This document shows positions 1-8,647 of a stretch of DNA of 64,000 nt, piece by piece. How positions within the stretch are numbered: the first letter of the stretch is position 1; every line of letters starts with the position of its first letter. The stretch spans positions 248,717 through 312,716 of the forward strand of contig NZ_MSZX01000009.1 in assembly GCF_002021565.1 (NCBI RefSeq), written 5' to 3'. The position numbers and the translations under genes were made by a program. Origin of the DNA: Paenibacillus selenitireducens (GTDB lineage Bacteria; Bacillota; Bacilli; Paenibacillales; Paenibacillaceae). Below the pieces are notes generated by a model. That model was not told where the DNA came from, made no database searches, and worked only from the letters and a program-made list of their open reading frames with translations.

Positions 1-570
1 TTTACCCACAATATCCGATGAGGCGAATTGCATTACTTTCACGGTAAATACGCGTTCCTCTTTCAAATTCGGGTCATATCCATAACATAATCCAATTTCC
101 TGAATGACCTTCAGTGCTAACCCTAGAACCGCAGGGATATCTACAGCAAGTGTGAAAATCCCGCCAAACCCTGTTGTCGCCCCTTGTACCGTCGCAAATT
201 TACTGCGACTGCTGGCCAAGTCTTCGGACACGGCATCCATCACGGGAAGCGGAAATGTATCCTTTGGTAAATTTTCAGTACGTTGTGCTTTCTCTTGTAA
301 AAGCCGATAAATGGACTCATCTGATACGAGATAACGTCCTCCATGCTGAATATAGCTTCCCAGCTCATCAAGCGCTTTCCCCAACTTATCATGGATGAAT
401 TTTGGTGTAAGTCGATCTAATATTTTGAAGGGAAGTCGAGAGAAACGCTCCCAAATCCATAAATCCTTCTGCTCTTTCTCCCACTTATTCACTTCGGCAA
501 GTGCAAGCGTTAATTCATCTTTCGATTCCTTCGGAAACGTTGTATTTTGTCCTTCGTGATCAGCCACCAT
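1..570 (-). CDS. EcsC family protein (3' end cut by window)
   Basis: Partial gene running off the left edge; 190 codons are visible and no stop is reached. Residues 40-165 resemble the EcsC family: an amphipathic helical start (WIWERFSRLPFKILDRLTP), a GGRYL stretch near residue 78, then a glycine-rich hydrophobic segment (ATTGFGGIFTLAVD, about 131-144) that leads into a second hydrophobic helix ending in CYGYDP. EcsC proteins are membrane-associated and their biochemical role is not established. The ATG at 570 was chosen because a GGATGGAG Shine-Dalgarno sits 9 bases before it; an ATG at 579 directly abuts that site and is less likely. No operon partner is visible because the terminator at 663-695 separates it from the upstream gene. 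Confidence 0.75.
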   Translation of the reverse strand, partial: MVADHEGQNTTFPKESKDELTLALAEVNKWEKEQKDLWIWERFSRLPFKILDRLTPKFIHDKLGKALDELGSYIQHGGRYLVSDESIYRLLQEKAQRTENLPKDTFPLPVMDAVSEDLASSRSKFATVQGATTGFGGIFTLAVDIPAVLGLALKVIQEIGLCYGYDPNLKEERVFTVKVMQFASSDIVGK

Positions 571-662
571 GTTCTTCATCTCCATCCATTATACGGAAAG
601 CTATTATGCCATTAGTACGCTTAAATATTACGTTTGGTTTCGTCGGAGCTTATCTTGTTCCC

Positions 663-695
663 ATAAAAAAAAGTAACCGCAAGCTCGCGGTTACT
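663..695 (-). terminator. Rho-independent terminator of the coiled-coil microprotein gene
   Basis: A 9-bp perfect stem (AGTAACCGC / GCGGTTACT) is followed on the minus strand by a run of eight T. It lies just beyond the stop of the leftward gene at 706. Confidence 0.85.
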
Positions 696-705
696 TCGTA
701 CAACA

Positions 706-921
706 TTACGTATTGGACTCACTCTCGATTTCTTCTTCTAAGCCATGAATACTGTGCTTCAAATGAATATTCTTCTCGCGAAGGCGTCTTGCATCCTCCG
801 TAGAGATTTCGGTGGCATGCTCATCTAAGTACTTCTCTTGCTCTTGAAAAGATTGTTGTGCGCTTTGGAGAGCTTCTTCCAAAATTTTAGTATTCGCTGT
901 AGATTGATGTTCTTGGCTCAT
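706..921 (-). CDS. Small coiled-coil hypothetical protein (71 aa)
   Basis: Product not recognised. The 71-residue protein is very hydrophilic, rich in Glu, Gln and Ser, and has heptad-like spacing (KILEEALQSAQQSFQEQEKY, then ARRLREKNIHLKHSIHGLEEEI), so it is probably helical and perhaps a short coiled coil. There is no signal peptide and no cysteine. The ATG at 921 is preceded by GAGGAG with 8 bases of spacing; a longer in-frame reading to 1008 lacks a ribosome binding site. A strong terminator follows. It appears to be monocistronic. Confidence 0.6.
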   Translation of the reverse strand: MSQEHQSTANTKILEEALQSAQQSFQEQEKYLDEHATEISTEDARRLREKNIHLKHSIHGLEEEIESESNT

Positions 922-1023
922 CCTATGAACTCCTCGTCGTTTCTTATCGTTGGACAAACAGATGTCAACCATAAGATGGCATGATTTGTGCATTCTTATA
1001 CATTCCATGACTCATCAACCATG

Positions 1024-2046
1024 CTAGAGCTTATTATAGTCGCGTTTCATAATATTTTTGACCAGACTCGCCCATTTTGGATTTGCCGGACAATACTTGG
1101 TCGCGACTTTTTCCACGGAGGTGTATCCTTTTTTCACATAGTTCTTCGATAGAAGCTGGCCAAATCGCTGGACGCTCGCTCCTTTCGTTTTGAAGCTGTT
1201 GGCGTTTTTATTGTTACCTCCGGTCGCATTTAAACCGAAGAGATTATTTTTATTTTTAGCTAATGAACTTTTCCCATTTCCGCTCTCAAGCTTCATCACC
1301 GCAATGGTAAAGTACGCATTGATTCCATATTCTTCTTCGACCTCAAGGATCGCGCTCTCTAAATCATGACCCGCTAATGCCGTGCCTTTAAAAATCTGCG
1401 CAATATGCGCTTCCGTCAATCCAGAATCTGACTTCACTGTGGATGTAGGTTTACTAGGTTCATGCTGTATTAGCTTTGGTTTTGGTTTGGGTGTTAAATT
1501 GGGCTTCAGAACAGGAGGGCGTTTCACCAATTCTTTTTCCAGTGAGCTTTGATCCGCAATATCAATATGTATGATTTTGGCATATCCTCCATGGACATAA
1601 CCACCAGCTTTCAGCTGCAACCAACCTTCCTTCGTCGTTTGCACGACATCCAGAATGGTTCCCTGCTCCACCACTTTCACTCTCTTCGAGGCAACCGTAG
1701 GCCCTGTACGAACGTTCAAATAATCAGCTGTAACTTCGTATGATGTTGTACTCGGCTTCTCGGCTACTGGAACTGGCTTGGCAACGGATTTCTGTAATTG
1801 CTCGGGGACTGCGGGACTCGATGAATTGGATTTCGTGGTCGAAGAATGAAGTTTAGATATCACTTGGTACATGACTTTGTGCCACCGGGATATTTCGGAG
1901 TTAATTTCATTTCTATTCAAGGGTTGAATCGTAGCCACGGATCTTTCGGCTGCCTGAGCAGGAGCCTTAAACTCCATACCTAACGTCAGCAGCAAAGTTG
2001 CGCATAACGCATATACGAACAGTTGTTGATTGAATATTCTACGCAT
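1024..2046 (-). CDS. Secreted SH3-domain endo-beta-N-acetylglucosaminidase (autolysin)
   Basis: Predicted peptidoglycan hydrolase, 340 aa. A signal peptide (MRRIF..., hydrophobic core about 9-24, AQA near 32) is followed by a Ser/Pro/Lys linker, a bacterial SH3 domain at about 102-160 (DYLNVRTGPTVASKRV, GWLQLKAGGYVHGGYAKI), a Pro/Lys linker and a glucosaminidase domain at about 210-340. The LESGNGKS motif gives the likely catalytic Glu254, and KNKNNLFGLNA is a family hallmark. The enzyme would act outside the cell on glycan strands, with SH3 giving wall binding. Start chosen at 2046: GGAAGAGG lies 7 bases before that ATG. It lies next to sigV/rsiV, a cell-wall stress pair, but a terminator separates the two, so shared control is only a guess. 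Confidence 0.88.
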   Translation of the reverse strand: MRRIFNQQLFVYALCATLLLTLGMEFKAPAQAAERSVATIQPLNRNEINSEISRWHKVMYQVISKLHSSTTKSNSSSPAVPEQLQKSVAKPVPVAEKPSTTSYEVTADYLNVRTGPTVASKRVKVVEQGTILDVVQTTKEGWLQLKAGGYVHGGYAKIIHIDIADQSSLEKELVKRPPVLKPNLTPKPKPKLIQHEPSKPTSTVKSDSGLTEAHIAQIFKGTALAGHDLESAILEVEEEYGINAYFTIAVMKLESGNGKSSLAKNKNNLFGLNATGGNNKNANSFKTKGASVQRFGQLLSKNYVKKGYTSVEKVATKYCPANPKWASLVKNIMKRDYNKL

Positions 2047-2439
2047 GACGACACCTCTTCCTTTGTGTGATGAAGTATACTCGTACTTGCTAGGATATAG
2101 GTTAGATTGTACACATTCATATCTGAGAAGCATGTCAAACGGTCTGCGAGGAATTCTTGTTTCTTTGTCGGACAGAATAGAATGATCTTAGCACCCCAAA
2201 AAGCTACAGGATATCATCTATTAGGAACGTTCGTTCGGTAAAGTGGGACAAATGCCTATGCAACAATACCTCAATCTTTCAAGGGACGAAGGTTAACAAG
2301 GTTGTCCACTTCACGGAAAATTGCAGACGTTCTTTTTCGACATGGTAAAAAAAAGATTAAAAAATAGTTACAAAATCATTAAAAAAAACAGCAACCACAG
2401 AGGTACCTCTGTAATTGCTGCTTGGTATGAAGGGTTCCA
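2047..2439. other. Intergenic region, no gene seen
   Basis: It holds the upstream region of the leftward glucosaminidase gene and, at its right end, the terminator of rsiV. An imperfect inverted repeat (AAGTGGGACAA near 2241 and TTGTCCACTT near 2302) with a long A/T-rich interval is present. An ATG near 2341 opens a lysine-rich reading frame but has no ribosome binding site and runs into the antisense of rsiV, so I do not call it. Confidence 0.5.
2381..2420 (-). terminator. Terminator of the sigV-rsiV operon
   Basis: Hairpin built around ACAGAGG/CCTCTGT with outer CAGCA/TGCTG arms, followed on the minus strand by eight T. It lies 20 bases past the rsiV stop. Confidence 0.85.
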
Positions 2440-3318
2440 TTATTTAATATACGCACTGCTCACTAAATCGGCTGCAATCTTTTCTGTAGGAATAACGAAT
2501 TCTACGACGCCCATATATCCCGGCGCTACTACATACTTATCAAATGAAATCACAAGCTTTCCTTCAGTATTAATATAGAAGCTTTGATCCTTTTGGATGG
2601 TCGTAAAGGTTTCCATCGAATCCATATCCGGCGCTCCTTCCACCCAATAGAACTTATCCGGATCTGATTTCATTTGAGCGTTCATTTGTTCTTTGATGAT
2701 TTGACTAATGGTGGTCACATAGGTATCGTCTTTGAACAAACTAGGAAGCGTGATCAATACTTGATTCTTTTTATCGATCGTGTCATATTTTATCGTTGTT
2801 GATGAAGAACCTACTGTGTTCACGACGTATCTGCCGATGGATAAAATCTGTTCATTATCCGTTTTTACTTCATAGCCGCTGTCAATGCCTAAGTGACCGC
2901 CACTGCCTTCCTGCTTCATAGCTTCCATATCCTTCTTGAAATCTTCGTACAATTGTTTATTCTCTTCAAGATATTGCTTGTTCAGCATCTCTTCGAGTTT
3001 TTTATTCTCCAAGTTCGTTACCGCAGGTACTTTAAGATCAGCATTATACGTGTCTTCATCCACTTTATATTCTCGGAATGTGATGACCTTTACGATGTTA
3101 TTCAGCACCGGGATGTCCGAAAACGCATTCGCGAACGTTGGACTGCTATTCACGCCGGATACAAACACAATCACGGCTGCTGCCGTCCCCATGATCCATC
3201 TCAAATTTGTTCGTTTTGTGCGATGCTTACGAATGGCTTTCTTCACAACAAAGTCCAATTCTGCAGGAATGGGGATCTCTTGATAATTATTTTTTAAGTG
3301 CTCTAAGTTTTTATCCAT
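2440..3318 (-). CDS. rsiV: Anti-sigma-V factor RsiV
   Basis: Membrane anti-sigma factor of 292 aa. A cytoplasmic N-terminus of about 40 residues is followed by one membrane segment (WIMGTAAAVIVFVSG, about 41-55). An NSSPTFANAFSDIPVLN stretch comes next, then an extracytoplasmic region matching the DUF4163/DUF3298 architecture of RsiV (LPSLFKDD..., YFVVxPG-like KYVVAPGYMG near the end). In Bacillus subtilis RsiV binds lysozyme and is then cut by signal peptidase and RasP to free SigV; that role is inferred here from similarity. The Shine-Dalgarno (GTGGAGG) lies inside the last codons of sigV, so the pair is translationally coupled. No oatA-like acetyltransferase follows. Confidence 0.85.
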   Translation of the reverse strand: MDKNLEHLKNNYQEIPIPAELDFVVKKAIRKHRTKRTNLRWIMGTAAAVIVFVSGVNSSPTFANAFSDIPVLNNIVKVITFREYKVDEDTYNADLKVPAVTNLENKKLEEMLNKQYLEENKQLYEDFKKDMEAMKQEGSGGHLGIDSGYEVKTDNEQILSIGRYVVNTVGSSSTTIKYDTIDKKNQVLITLPSLFKDDTYVTTISQIIKEQMNAQMKSDPDKFYWVEGAPDMDSMETFTTIQKDQSFYINTEGKLVISFDKYVVAPGYMGVVEFVIPTEKIAADLVSSAYIK

Positions 3319-3324
3319 TACGAT

Positions 3325-3831
3325 TTATACCTCCACATAGGAATCATCATTCAGTTTGACACGAAGGACACGGAGCGCTTGATACAACCTTGTTTTCACG
3401 GTATTGATGTTCTCATCCAACACTTCAGCAATTTCTTCGATCTTCAAATCCTCAAAATATCGCAGAACCACGACACTTCGGTACTTCACAGGCAATTCCT
3501 CTAAGGCTTTTTCCAGATCAATATTCTGGTATACATCCGGCATACCTTGACTGTAGGATTCAAGTGTTTCTTCGTCCATCAATTGAATTCGTTTCTGCTT
3601 TCTCAAGAAGTCCAAGGACGTATTCACGACAATGCGATAGAACCAGCTTTTCATCGCATCGGGATTTTTTAATGACGCGGCAGAAGAGAAAGCTTTATGT
3701 ATAGATTCCTGTACAATATCCAATGCATCTTCTGAATTTCGAACATAGCTATATGCAAGCCGGTAAATGCTCTCCTTATGATCAGTGATGCACTGAACAA
3801 GTGAGTTCTCTAATTTTTTATTGCTAAGCAT
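3325..3831 (-). CDS. sigV: ECF RNA polymerase sigma factor SigV
   Basis: ECF sigma factor, 168 aa. Sigma region 2 covers about 15-85 (SIYRLAYSYVRNSEDALDIV, then MKSWFYRIVVNTSLDFLR) and region 4 covers about 110-160 (LPVKYRSVVVLRYFEDLKIE, INTVKTRLYQALRVLR). The neighbour rsiV identifies it as SigV-type: released by lysozyme and directing wall-modification genes in relatives. The ATG at 3831 has GGAGG 10 bases upstream; the longer frame to 3897 adds 22 residues without support. A candidate self-recognised promoter lies upstream. Confidence 0.87.
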   Translation of the reverse strand: MLSNKKLENSLVQCITDHKESIYRLAYSYVRNSEDALDIVQESIHKAFSSAASLKNPDAMKSWFYRIVVNTSLDFLRKQKRIQLMDEETLESYSQGMPDVYQNIDLEKALEELPVKYRSVVVLRYFEDLKIEEIAEVLDENINTVKTRLYQALRVLRVKLNDDSYVEV

Positions 3832-3878
3832 GGTATTCTTGCCTCCACATTTTGTACGTAATTGCTTGATGTAGCTAT

Positions 3879-3906
3879 GACGTTCTACCCCGTCCAAAAA
3901 GTTTTA
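3879..3906 (-). promoter_or_regulatory. Candidate ECF-type promoter of sigV-rsiV
   Basis: On the minus strand TAAAAC is followed, 18 bases later, by CGTC. ECF promoters of Bacilli typically carry an AAC core at -35 and CGTC at -10, usually with slightly shorter spacing. Position and motif suggest autoregulation by SigV, but the spacer is long, so this is tentative. Confidence 0.35.
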
Positions 3907-4022
3907 CGCTAGTCAAAACATTTTATTTCCTCCTTATTATGCGTCTCTTTGTGTCTTCTATAGGCAGGACGGAAAACGTTCAGAAAAAGTTTGTTGGCAG
4001 AATGCCACACTACATACTCGGC

Positions 4023-4058
4023 AAAAAAAGAACAACTGAACAAGTGTCCAATTGTTCT
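4023..4058 (-). terminator. Terminator after the DUF2268 lipoprotein gene
   Basis: AGAACAA/TTGTTCT stem with seven T following on the minus strand, 10 bases beyond the gene's stop. Confidence 0.75.
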
Positions 4059-4067
4059 GACATTCGG

Positions 4068-5012
4068 TTATAAACTGCCTTCGTAGATCTCTTCCGCAGA
4101 CTTCTGTGACCATTCGTCAATGGTCATGTTGGGATGGCTACTGAGGTAGGTTAATAGGATTTCGTAACCTTTGGAATAGCCGTAATTGGGTGGGAAGATG
4201 CCTCCGCCCAAAATGATTTGGTGTATCATTCCTGGATCTGTAGAATGGAGATTTTTAATGAATTCCTCATCTAACTCTTTATTATCATCGAATGGAAACT
4301 CCACGACGTTAGGATAAAGGATGGTCTGAAAATAGACTGCCTTCCCCTCCATCACAATATTTTCTAATAGGTCAACTTTTCGATTTGAGTCATAGTATTT
4401 GTACATCCATACACTATGGTGATATTCATGAGCTATAAAACTATTGAAAATACTGATATTCGAATCTGGAATGTACTTGATGATAATCTTCCCCGCACCA
4501 GGTGTAATTCCTATTGTCGTCTTAAGATTAGATTGATCAGGCAAAATACATATATTCGTTATCGGTCCAGGAAATTGTTCAGCAGATTTAGTCAAAGATT
4601 CTTTAGCTGCTCCAATCATCCTATTGACCTGTTCATTGTCCAAAGCTTTTTCTAAACTGATTAAATCCGTAGGTGGATTACTCTTGTATGTATTCACAAG
4701 CCACTCTGCTACCCCATTCGCATAACACCTGCTGCTGACGGGAGCCAATACCGTCTCTTCATAGATCCGTTCTAGGTCTTTCATCTTATTGTCCTTCGCT
4801 CGCGCAATATATTCCCGAATGAGACCATCCATCATAATGATATGAAAGGTCTGTTTTTGACCCTTGTTCGTGACGGTGAACGTTGTAATCGAGTCCGGAT
4901 CCAGTGAGTCACCTTCTTCCGATGCACTACATCCGCTTATGTACAACGAGATTATAACCAAACATAATAGCATTCTTATGACCATACGCGTCATCAATTT
5001 CTCTTTTCTCAA
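4068..5012 (-). CDS. Lipoprotein with DUF2268 predicted Zn-dependent protease domain
   Basis: Predicted surface-anchored metalloprotease, about 314 aa. A lipoprotein signal (MLLCLVIISLYISGC, lipidated Cys about residue 28) precedes a DUF2268-type domain with the zinc motif HEYHH (about 195-199) in the context FIAHEYHHSVWMYKYY; a later ENIVMEGKAVYFQ segment may give a third ligand. Substrate unknown. Start is uncertain: a TTG at 5012 has AGAGGGG 8 bases upstream and gives a clean signal peptide; a GTG at 5033 lacks a good ribosome binding site. It is apparently monocistronic with its own terminator. Confidence 0.75.
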   Translation of the reverse strand: MRKEKLMTRMVIRMLLCLVIISLYISGCSASEEGDSLDPDSITTFTVTNKGQKQTFHIIMMDGLIREYIARAKDNKMKDLERIYEETVLAPVSSRCYANGVAEWLVNTYKSNPPTDLISLEKALDNEQVNRMIGAAKESLTKSAEQFPGPITNICILPDQSNLKTTIGITPGAGKIIIKYIPDSNISIFNSFIAHEYHHSVWMYKYYDSNRKVDLLENIVMEGKAVYFQTILYPNVVEFPFDDNKELDEEFIKNLHSTDPGMIHQIILGGGIFPPNYGYSKGYEILLTYLSSHPNMTIDEWSQKSAEEIYEGSL

Positions 5013-5094
5013 CGTTTGATCCCCTCTACTCACAATTTCCAGAATTATCTAATCTTTGAATCTAGTATAATCCAAATTGAATCATCTGGAAACG

Positions 5095-5131
5095 AAAAAG
5101 ACTGTCTCTCATTCCTTGAGAAACAGTCTTT
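5095..5131 (-). terminator. Terminator of the tetR / Ca2+-ATPase operon
   Basis: AAAGACTGT/ACAGTCTTT outer stem with TCTCA/TGAGA inner pairing, followed by T-rich sequence on the minus strand. Confidence 0.85.
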
Positions 5132-5139
5132 CGTAAGTG

Positions 5140-7782
5140 TTACGCTCTACGACGAGAACGGCCTACAAGTTTGATTAGCTCAACCACGATCAAAGGAATG
5201 ATGGATAAGACGATAATCAATGCCCAATGTGCACCACTCAAAGATACAAGTTGGAAAATATCTGCTAATACAGGTACGACCGATACCGCAAGTATAATGC
5301 CTATAGATAACATCGAACACCAGAATAAAGGTTTATTCGAGTAAAAGCCAATCGTGAAGATGGATTTCATGTTGCTGCGAACATTGAAGATATGAACGAC
5401 GGAAGACCATCCGAGAATAACAAATGCCATCGTCTGTCCAACTTCATAAGAAGGAGCTACCGTGTCAGAAATCGTTACAAAGTTACCTACATAGTATCCA
5501 ATCAGGGTAATGATGGTAAATACGGTCGCTTGAATCCCGATTTTCTTCCCTAAGCCATTAGCAAAAATACCTTCATTTTTACCAATCGGCTTCCGCTGCA
5601 TCGTATCTTCTTCCATATCCTCTTTGCTTAGACAGAAACCTGGAATACCGTCAGCAACCACGTTAATGAGCAATAACTGAATGGCAATGACCGGGGCTCC
5701 CCAGCCAAGCAGAATTGCGATAATCATAATGAAGATTTCGGAGATATTACAGCTTAACAAGAAGTAAATCGTCTTGCGGATGTTCTCATACACACGTCTT
5801 CCTTCACCAACGGAATCCACAATGGTTGCAAAGTTATCATCCGTTAACACCATGTCAGCCGCATTTTTGGCGACATCCGTCCCGGTAATCCCCATAGCTG
5901 CCCCTACATCGGCTGCTTTCAACGCTGGTGCGTCATTCACACCATCCCCTGTCATTGCGACGACAGCTCCATTCGCTTGCCATGCTTTGACGATTCGAAT
6001 CTTATCCTCAGGAGACACGCGTGCATATACCGCAATGTCTTGAACACTCTGTACCAATTCTGCTTCTGACATCTTCTCCAATTGCGCGCCGGTAATTGAA
6101 CGGTCACCATCTGTTAGGATGCCAATCTCACGGGCAATCGCAGACGCTGTAACAATATGGTCCCCCGTGATCATGACCGTCTTAATACCTGCTTCTTTCG
6201 CCAATCTTACGGCTTCTTTGCTCTCTGGACGAGGCGGATCGATCATTCCAATCAAACCTGCGAACGTAAGCCCATGCTCTAATTCATCTGCATCCAATGT
6301 CTCAGGCAACTCTTTATAGAATTTAGAAGCCACTGCAATCACGCGTAACGCTTTTTCAGCGAACTGATCATGAATTCTTTTCGCCTTGTCCGCATATTTC
6401 GTGCTGTAATCTGAATCCTGATCAATCGGAATCCGATCGAAGGCGCCTTTCGTGATGGAGATAAATCCATTTTCCGTACGATGAACCGTCGTCATCAGCT
6501 TACGATCCGAGTCAAATGGAATTTCGAATACTCTTGGATACATCACTTCTAAATCGGACCTCTTCATATGCTTATCTTGAAGCAATCGAATGATCGCGGA
6601 CTCTGTTGGGTCACCAATAATCCGTTCTTCCCCATCATTCGTCTCAATCGATGCATTATTCGCCAAGCTTAACATCGTCAACAATTCATTCTCTGCATCC
6701 GTGAATGCTGCAGTTGCTTCTACAGGATCATGTTCAACAGCCCACAATTGTTGAATGGACATCCGGTTCTGTGTTAATGTGCCTGTCTTGTCAGAACAAA
6801 TGACAGACGCACTTCCAAGTGCTTCAACAGCGGGTATTCTGCGGATGATCGCGTTCTTCTTCACCATGTTCTGAACACCAAAAGCAAGCGTGATCGTTAC
6901 AATAACAGGCAATGTCTCCGGAACCGCAGCGACGGCAAGAGATACGGCGGTCATTAACATTTCCATCGCCGTTTCACCATGGTACAGCCCAATCAGGAAT
7001 ACGACAAGTCCAGACGCAATCGCGATGATACTTAGTTTTTTACCCAACTCATGAAGTCTCTTTTGCAATGGTGTTTTGGTTTTTTTCGTGCTGTTGAGGA
7101 GACCTGCAATTTTACCCATCTCCGTATTCATTCCGGTCTCAACGACGACAGCTTTCCCCCGGCCATTCGTAACCAAGCAACCAGAGAATAGCATATTAAG
7201 GCGATCACCTAATGGATCGGAATCCGATACTTGCGCATGCTCGTCCTTCTCCGAAGGCAGACTCTCTCCCGTCAGAGCAGACTCTTCTACTAGAAGTCCC
7301 GTGCTCTCAATTAATCTCGCATCCGCTGGAATCATGTCTCCGGCTTCGATGACAATGATATCTCCAGGAACCAGCTCCTTCGCATTAATCGGCTGAATCA
7401 CGCCGTCACGAATCACCATAGCAAGCTGGGTATTCATATTTTTCAAAGCATCCAACGCTTTTTCCGCACTGCGTTCCTGGCGAATCCCTAATACGGCGTT
7501 AATCACGACGATAGCTATAATGACAATCGGTTCTGCGAAATCATGCCCCTTCGTAATGGCTAAATACGTTGAAATCGCAGCGGCTACGATTAGAATGATT
7601 GTCGTGACATCTTTTAATTGGTGAAGGAGCTTATCACCTAGCGTTTCTTTCTTCTCCTCTTCGAACTCGTTCGGTCCTGCCTGCTGCAGGGCATCCTCAG
7701 CTTGCTGCTTCGTTAACCCTTTCTCTTTGTCCGTATGCAGCGTTTGAAAAATACTTTCTAGCTTCTTCTCCATCCATTTCAT
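5140..7782 (-). CDS. P-type cation (probably Ca2+) transporting ATPase
   Basis: Type II P-type ATPase of 880 aa in the cytoplasmic membrane. In order: an N-terminal cation-ATPase domain, TM pair at about 60-100, actuator loop with LTGES (about 170), PETLP in TM4 (about 287), phosphorylation motif DKTGTLT with Asp331, nucleotide domain (KGAFDRIP), TGDH and [13 protein letters not shown] hinge motifs, and a six-helix C-terminal part. Ca2+ is the likely substrate by similarity to YloB/PMCA-like pumps. TM6 reads [12 protein letters not shown] where relatives usually have a TDGLPA-like motif, so selectivity is not certain. The ATG at 7782 has GAGG 8 bases upstream. It follows a TetR gene by about 20 bases in one operon. 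Confidence 0.9.
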   Translation of the reverse strand: MKWMEKKLESIFQTLHTDKEKGLTKQQAEDALQQAGPNEFEEEKKETLGDKLLHQLKDVTTIILIVAAAISTYLAITKGHDFAEPIVIIAIVVINAVLGIRQERSAEKALDALKNMNTQLAMVIRDGVIQPINAKELVPGDIIVIEAGDMIPADARLIESTGLLVEESALTGESLPSEKDEHAQVSDSDPLGDRLNMLFSGCLVTNGRGKAVVVETGMNTEMGKIAGLLNSTKKTKTPLQKRLHELGKKLSIIAIASGLVVFLIGLYHGETAMEMLMTAVSLAVAAVPETLPVIVTITLAFGVQNMVKKNAIIRRIPAVEALGSASVICSDKTGTLTQNRMSIQQLWAVEHDPVEATAAFTDAENELLTMLSLANNASIETNDGEERIIGDPTESAIIRLLQDKHMKRSDLEVMYPRVFEIPFDSDRKLMTTVHRTENGFISITKGAFDRIPIDQDSDYSTKYADKAKRIHDQFAEKALRVIAVASKFYKELPETLDADELEHGLTFAGLIGMIDPPRPESKEAVRLAKEAGIKTVMITGDHIVTASAIAREIGILTDGDRSITGAQLEKMSEAELVQSVQDIAVYARVSPEDKIRIVKAWQANGAVVAMTGDGVNDAPALKAADVGAAMGITGTDVAKNAADMVLTDDNFATIVDSVGEGRRVYENIRKTIYFLLSCNISEIFIMIIAILLGWGAPVIAIQLLLINVVADGIPGFCLSKEDMEEDTMQRKPIGKNEGIFANGLGKKIGIQATVFTIITLIGYYVGNFVTISDTVAPSYEVGQTMAFVILGWSSVVHIFNVRSNMKSIFTIGFYSNKPLFWCSMLSIGIILAVSVVPVLADIFQLVSLSGAHWALIIVLSIIPLIVVELIKLVGRSRRRA

Positions 7783-7803
7783 CCAATGCACCTCTTTTTA
7801 TCT

Positions 7804-8379
7804 TTATTTTTCCCATAGCCTAATTAGCATATTCACCATCTTCTCATTGTCCATGTGCTGTTTCGTTGGCCTGCCATACAGATCGTCTTTCACCCTTTCA
7901 AGTAATTTAATATACGTCACACTGTTCGCAATCAACGAGATTGCGCTTATTTCCTCATCAGGGATCTTAGGTTCCGTTAGGTTTGCAATTTCTTTCTCTA
8001 ATTCTTGGGTAATGTATTCAAAAATAGTCGGCTGTAAAAAATTCAACTCTTTACTGCCCATTTCTTTTGCGGTAATCATGAAGAACGGTTTATATTTCTC
8101 ATAAATCCCATGTATGAATTCAAACTTGGCTAGAAGTAAATCACGTATATTGTCATGCGTCGTATGAAAAAACATATCAATCTCGGACTTGATTTTATTG
8201 GCTTCTAATTCCAAGGCTTCATGGATTAACTCATCTTTGCCTTTGAAATGCTTAAAGATCGTCGCTTCATTCACACCTGCGAGTTGTGCCAGACATTTCG
8301 TTGTTGTCCCTTTAAATCCATGTAGAGACATATTTTCCAAGGCTGCATGCATGATTTTTTCTTTTGTCACGTTTTTCAT
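7804..8379 (-). CDS. TetR/AcrR family transcriptional regulator
   Basis: 191-aa regulator. The N-terminal helix-turn-helix (about 5-52: AALENMSLHGFKGTTTKCLAQ, then VNEATIFKHFKGKDELIHEAL) is typical of TetR proteins; the C-terminal ligand domain is unassigned. Start at 8379 is supported by GGAG with 7-base spacing. It is transcribed just ahead of the P-type ATPase and probably controls that operon; a 14-base inverted repeat about 30 bases upstream of its start fits an autoregulatory operator. Ligand unknown, possibly the transported cation or membrane stress. Confidence 0.85.
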   Translation of the reverse strand: MKNVTKEKIMHAALENMSLHGFKGTTTKCLAQLAGVNEATIFKHFKGKDELIHEALELEANKIKSEIDMFFHTTHDNIRDLLLAKFEFIHGIYEKYKPFFMITAKEMGSKELNFLQPTIFEYITQELEKEIANLTEPKIPDEEISAISLIANSVTYIKLLERVKDDLYGRPTKQHMDNEKMVNMLIRLWEK

Positions 8380-8408
8380 AAGATAACTCCTCTCTTCCAT
8401 AAAATAAT

Positions 8409-8422
8409 CAAGTACTTACTTG
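8409..8422. promoter_or_regulatory. Candidate TetR operator (CAAGTA-CT-TACTTG)
   Basis: Perfect 6-bp inverted repeat with a 2-bp centre, 30 bases upstream of the tetR start codon where promoter sequence is expected. Size and position fit an autoregulatory site for the adjacent TetR protein. Confidence 0.5.
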
Positions 8423-8562
8423 CTTAATTTAAGTCTAACGATGACAACCCGAATAAAATATGACTCAAATCACACTTTATTAGTAAAGTTTACGATTAAC
8501 AAGCAGGTCTTCTTCATTTTGTGCTCCGGTCCACGCTTTATACATACATCGCCAAACACAAC

Positions 8563-8595
8563 AAAAACCCCGTATCCCTAAAGATACGAGGTTTT
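8563..8595 (-). terminator. Terminator of the RCC1-like stalk protein gene
   Basis: AAAACC-CGTATC paired with GATACG-GGTTTT around a short loop; minus-strand T run follows. Confidence 0.8.
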
Positions 8596-8647
8596 ATGAT
8601 CCTGTAATGATCTCTGTTTAAACACCATGCTGCTTTCCACGAATTAC

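Noticed and set aside
2321-2578. Lysine-rich plus-strand frame beginning near 2321
   Set aside because: No Shine-Dalgarno; it runs through the rsiV terminator and antisense to rsiV.
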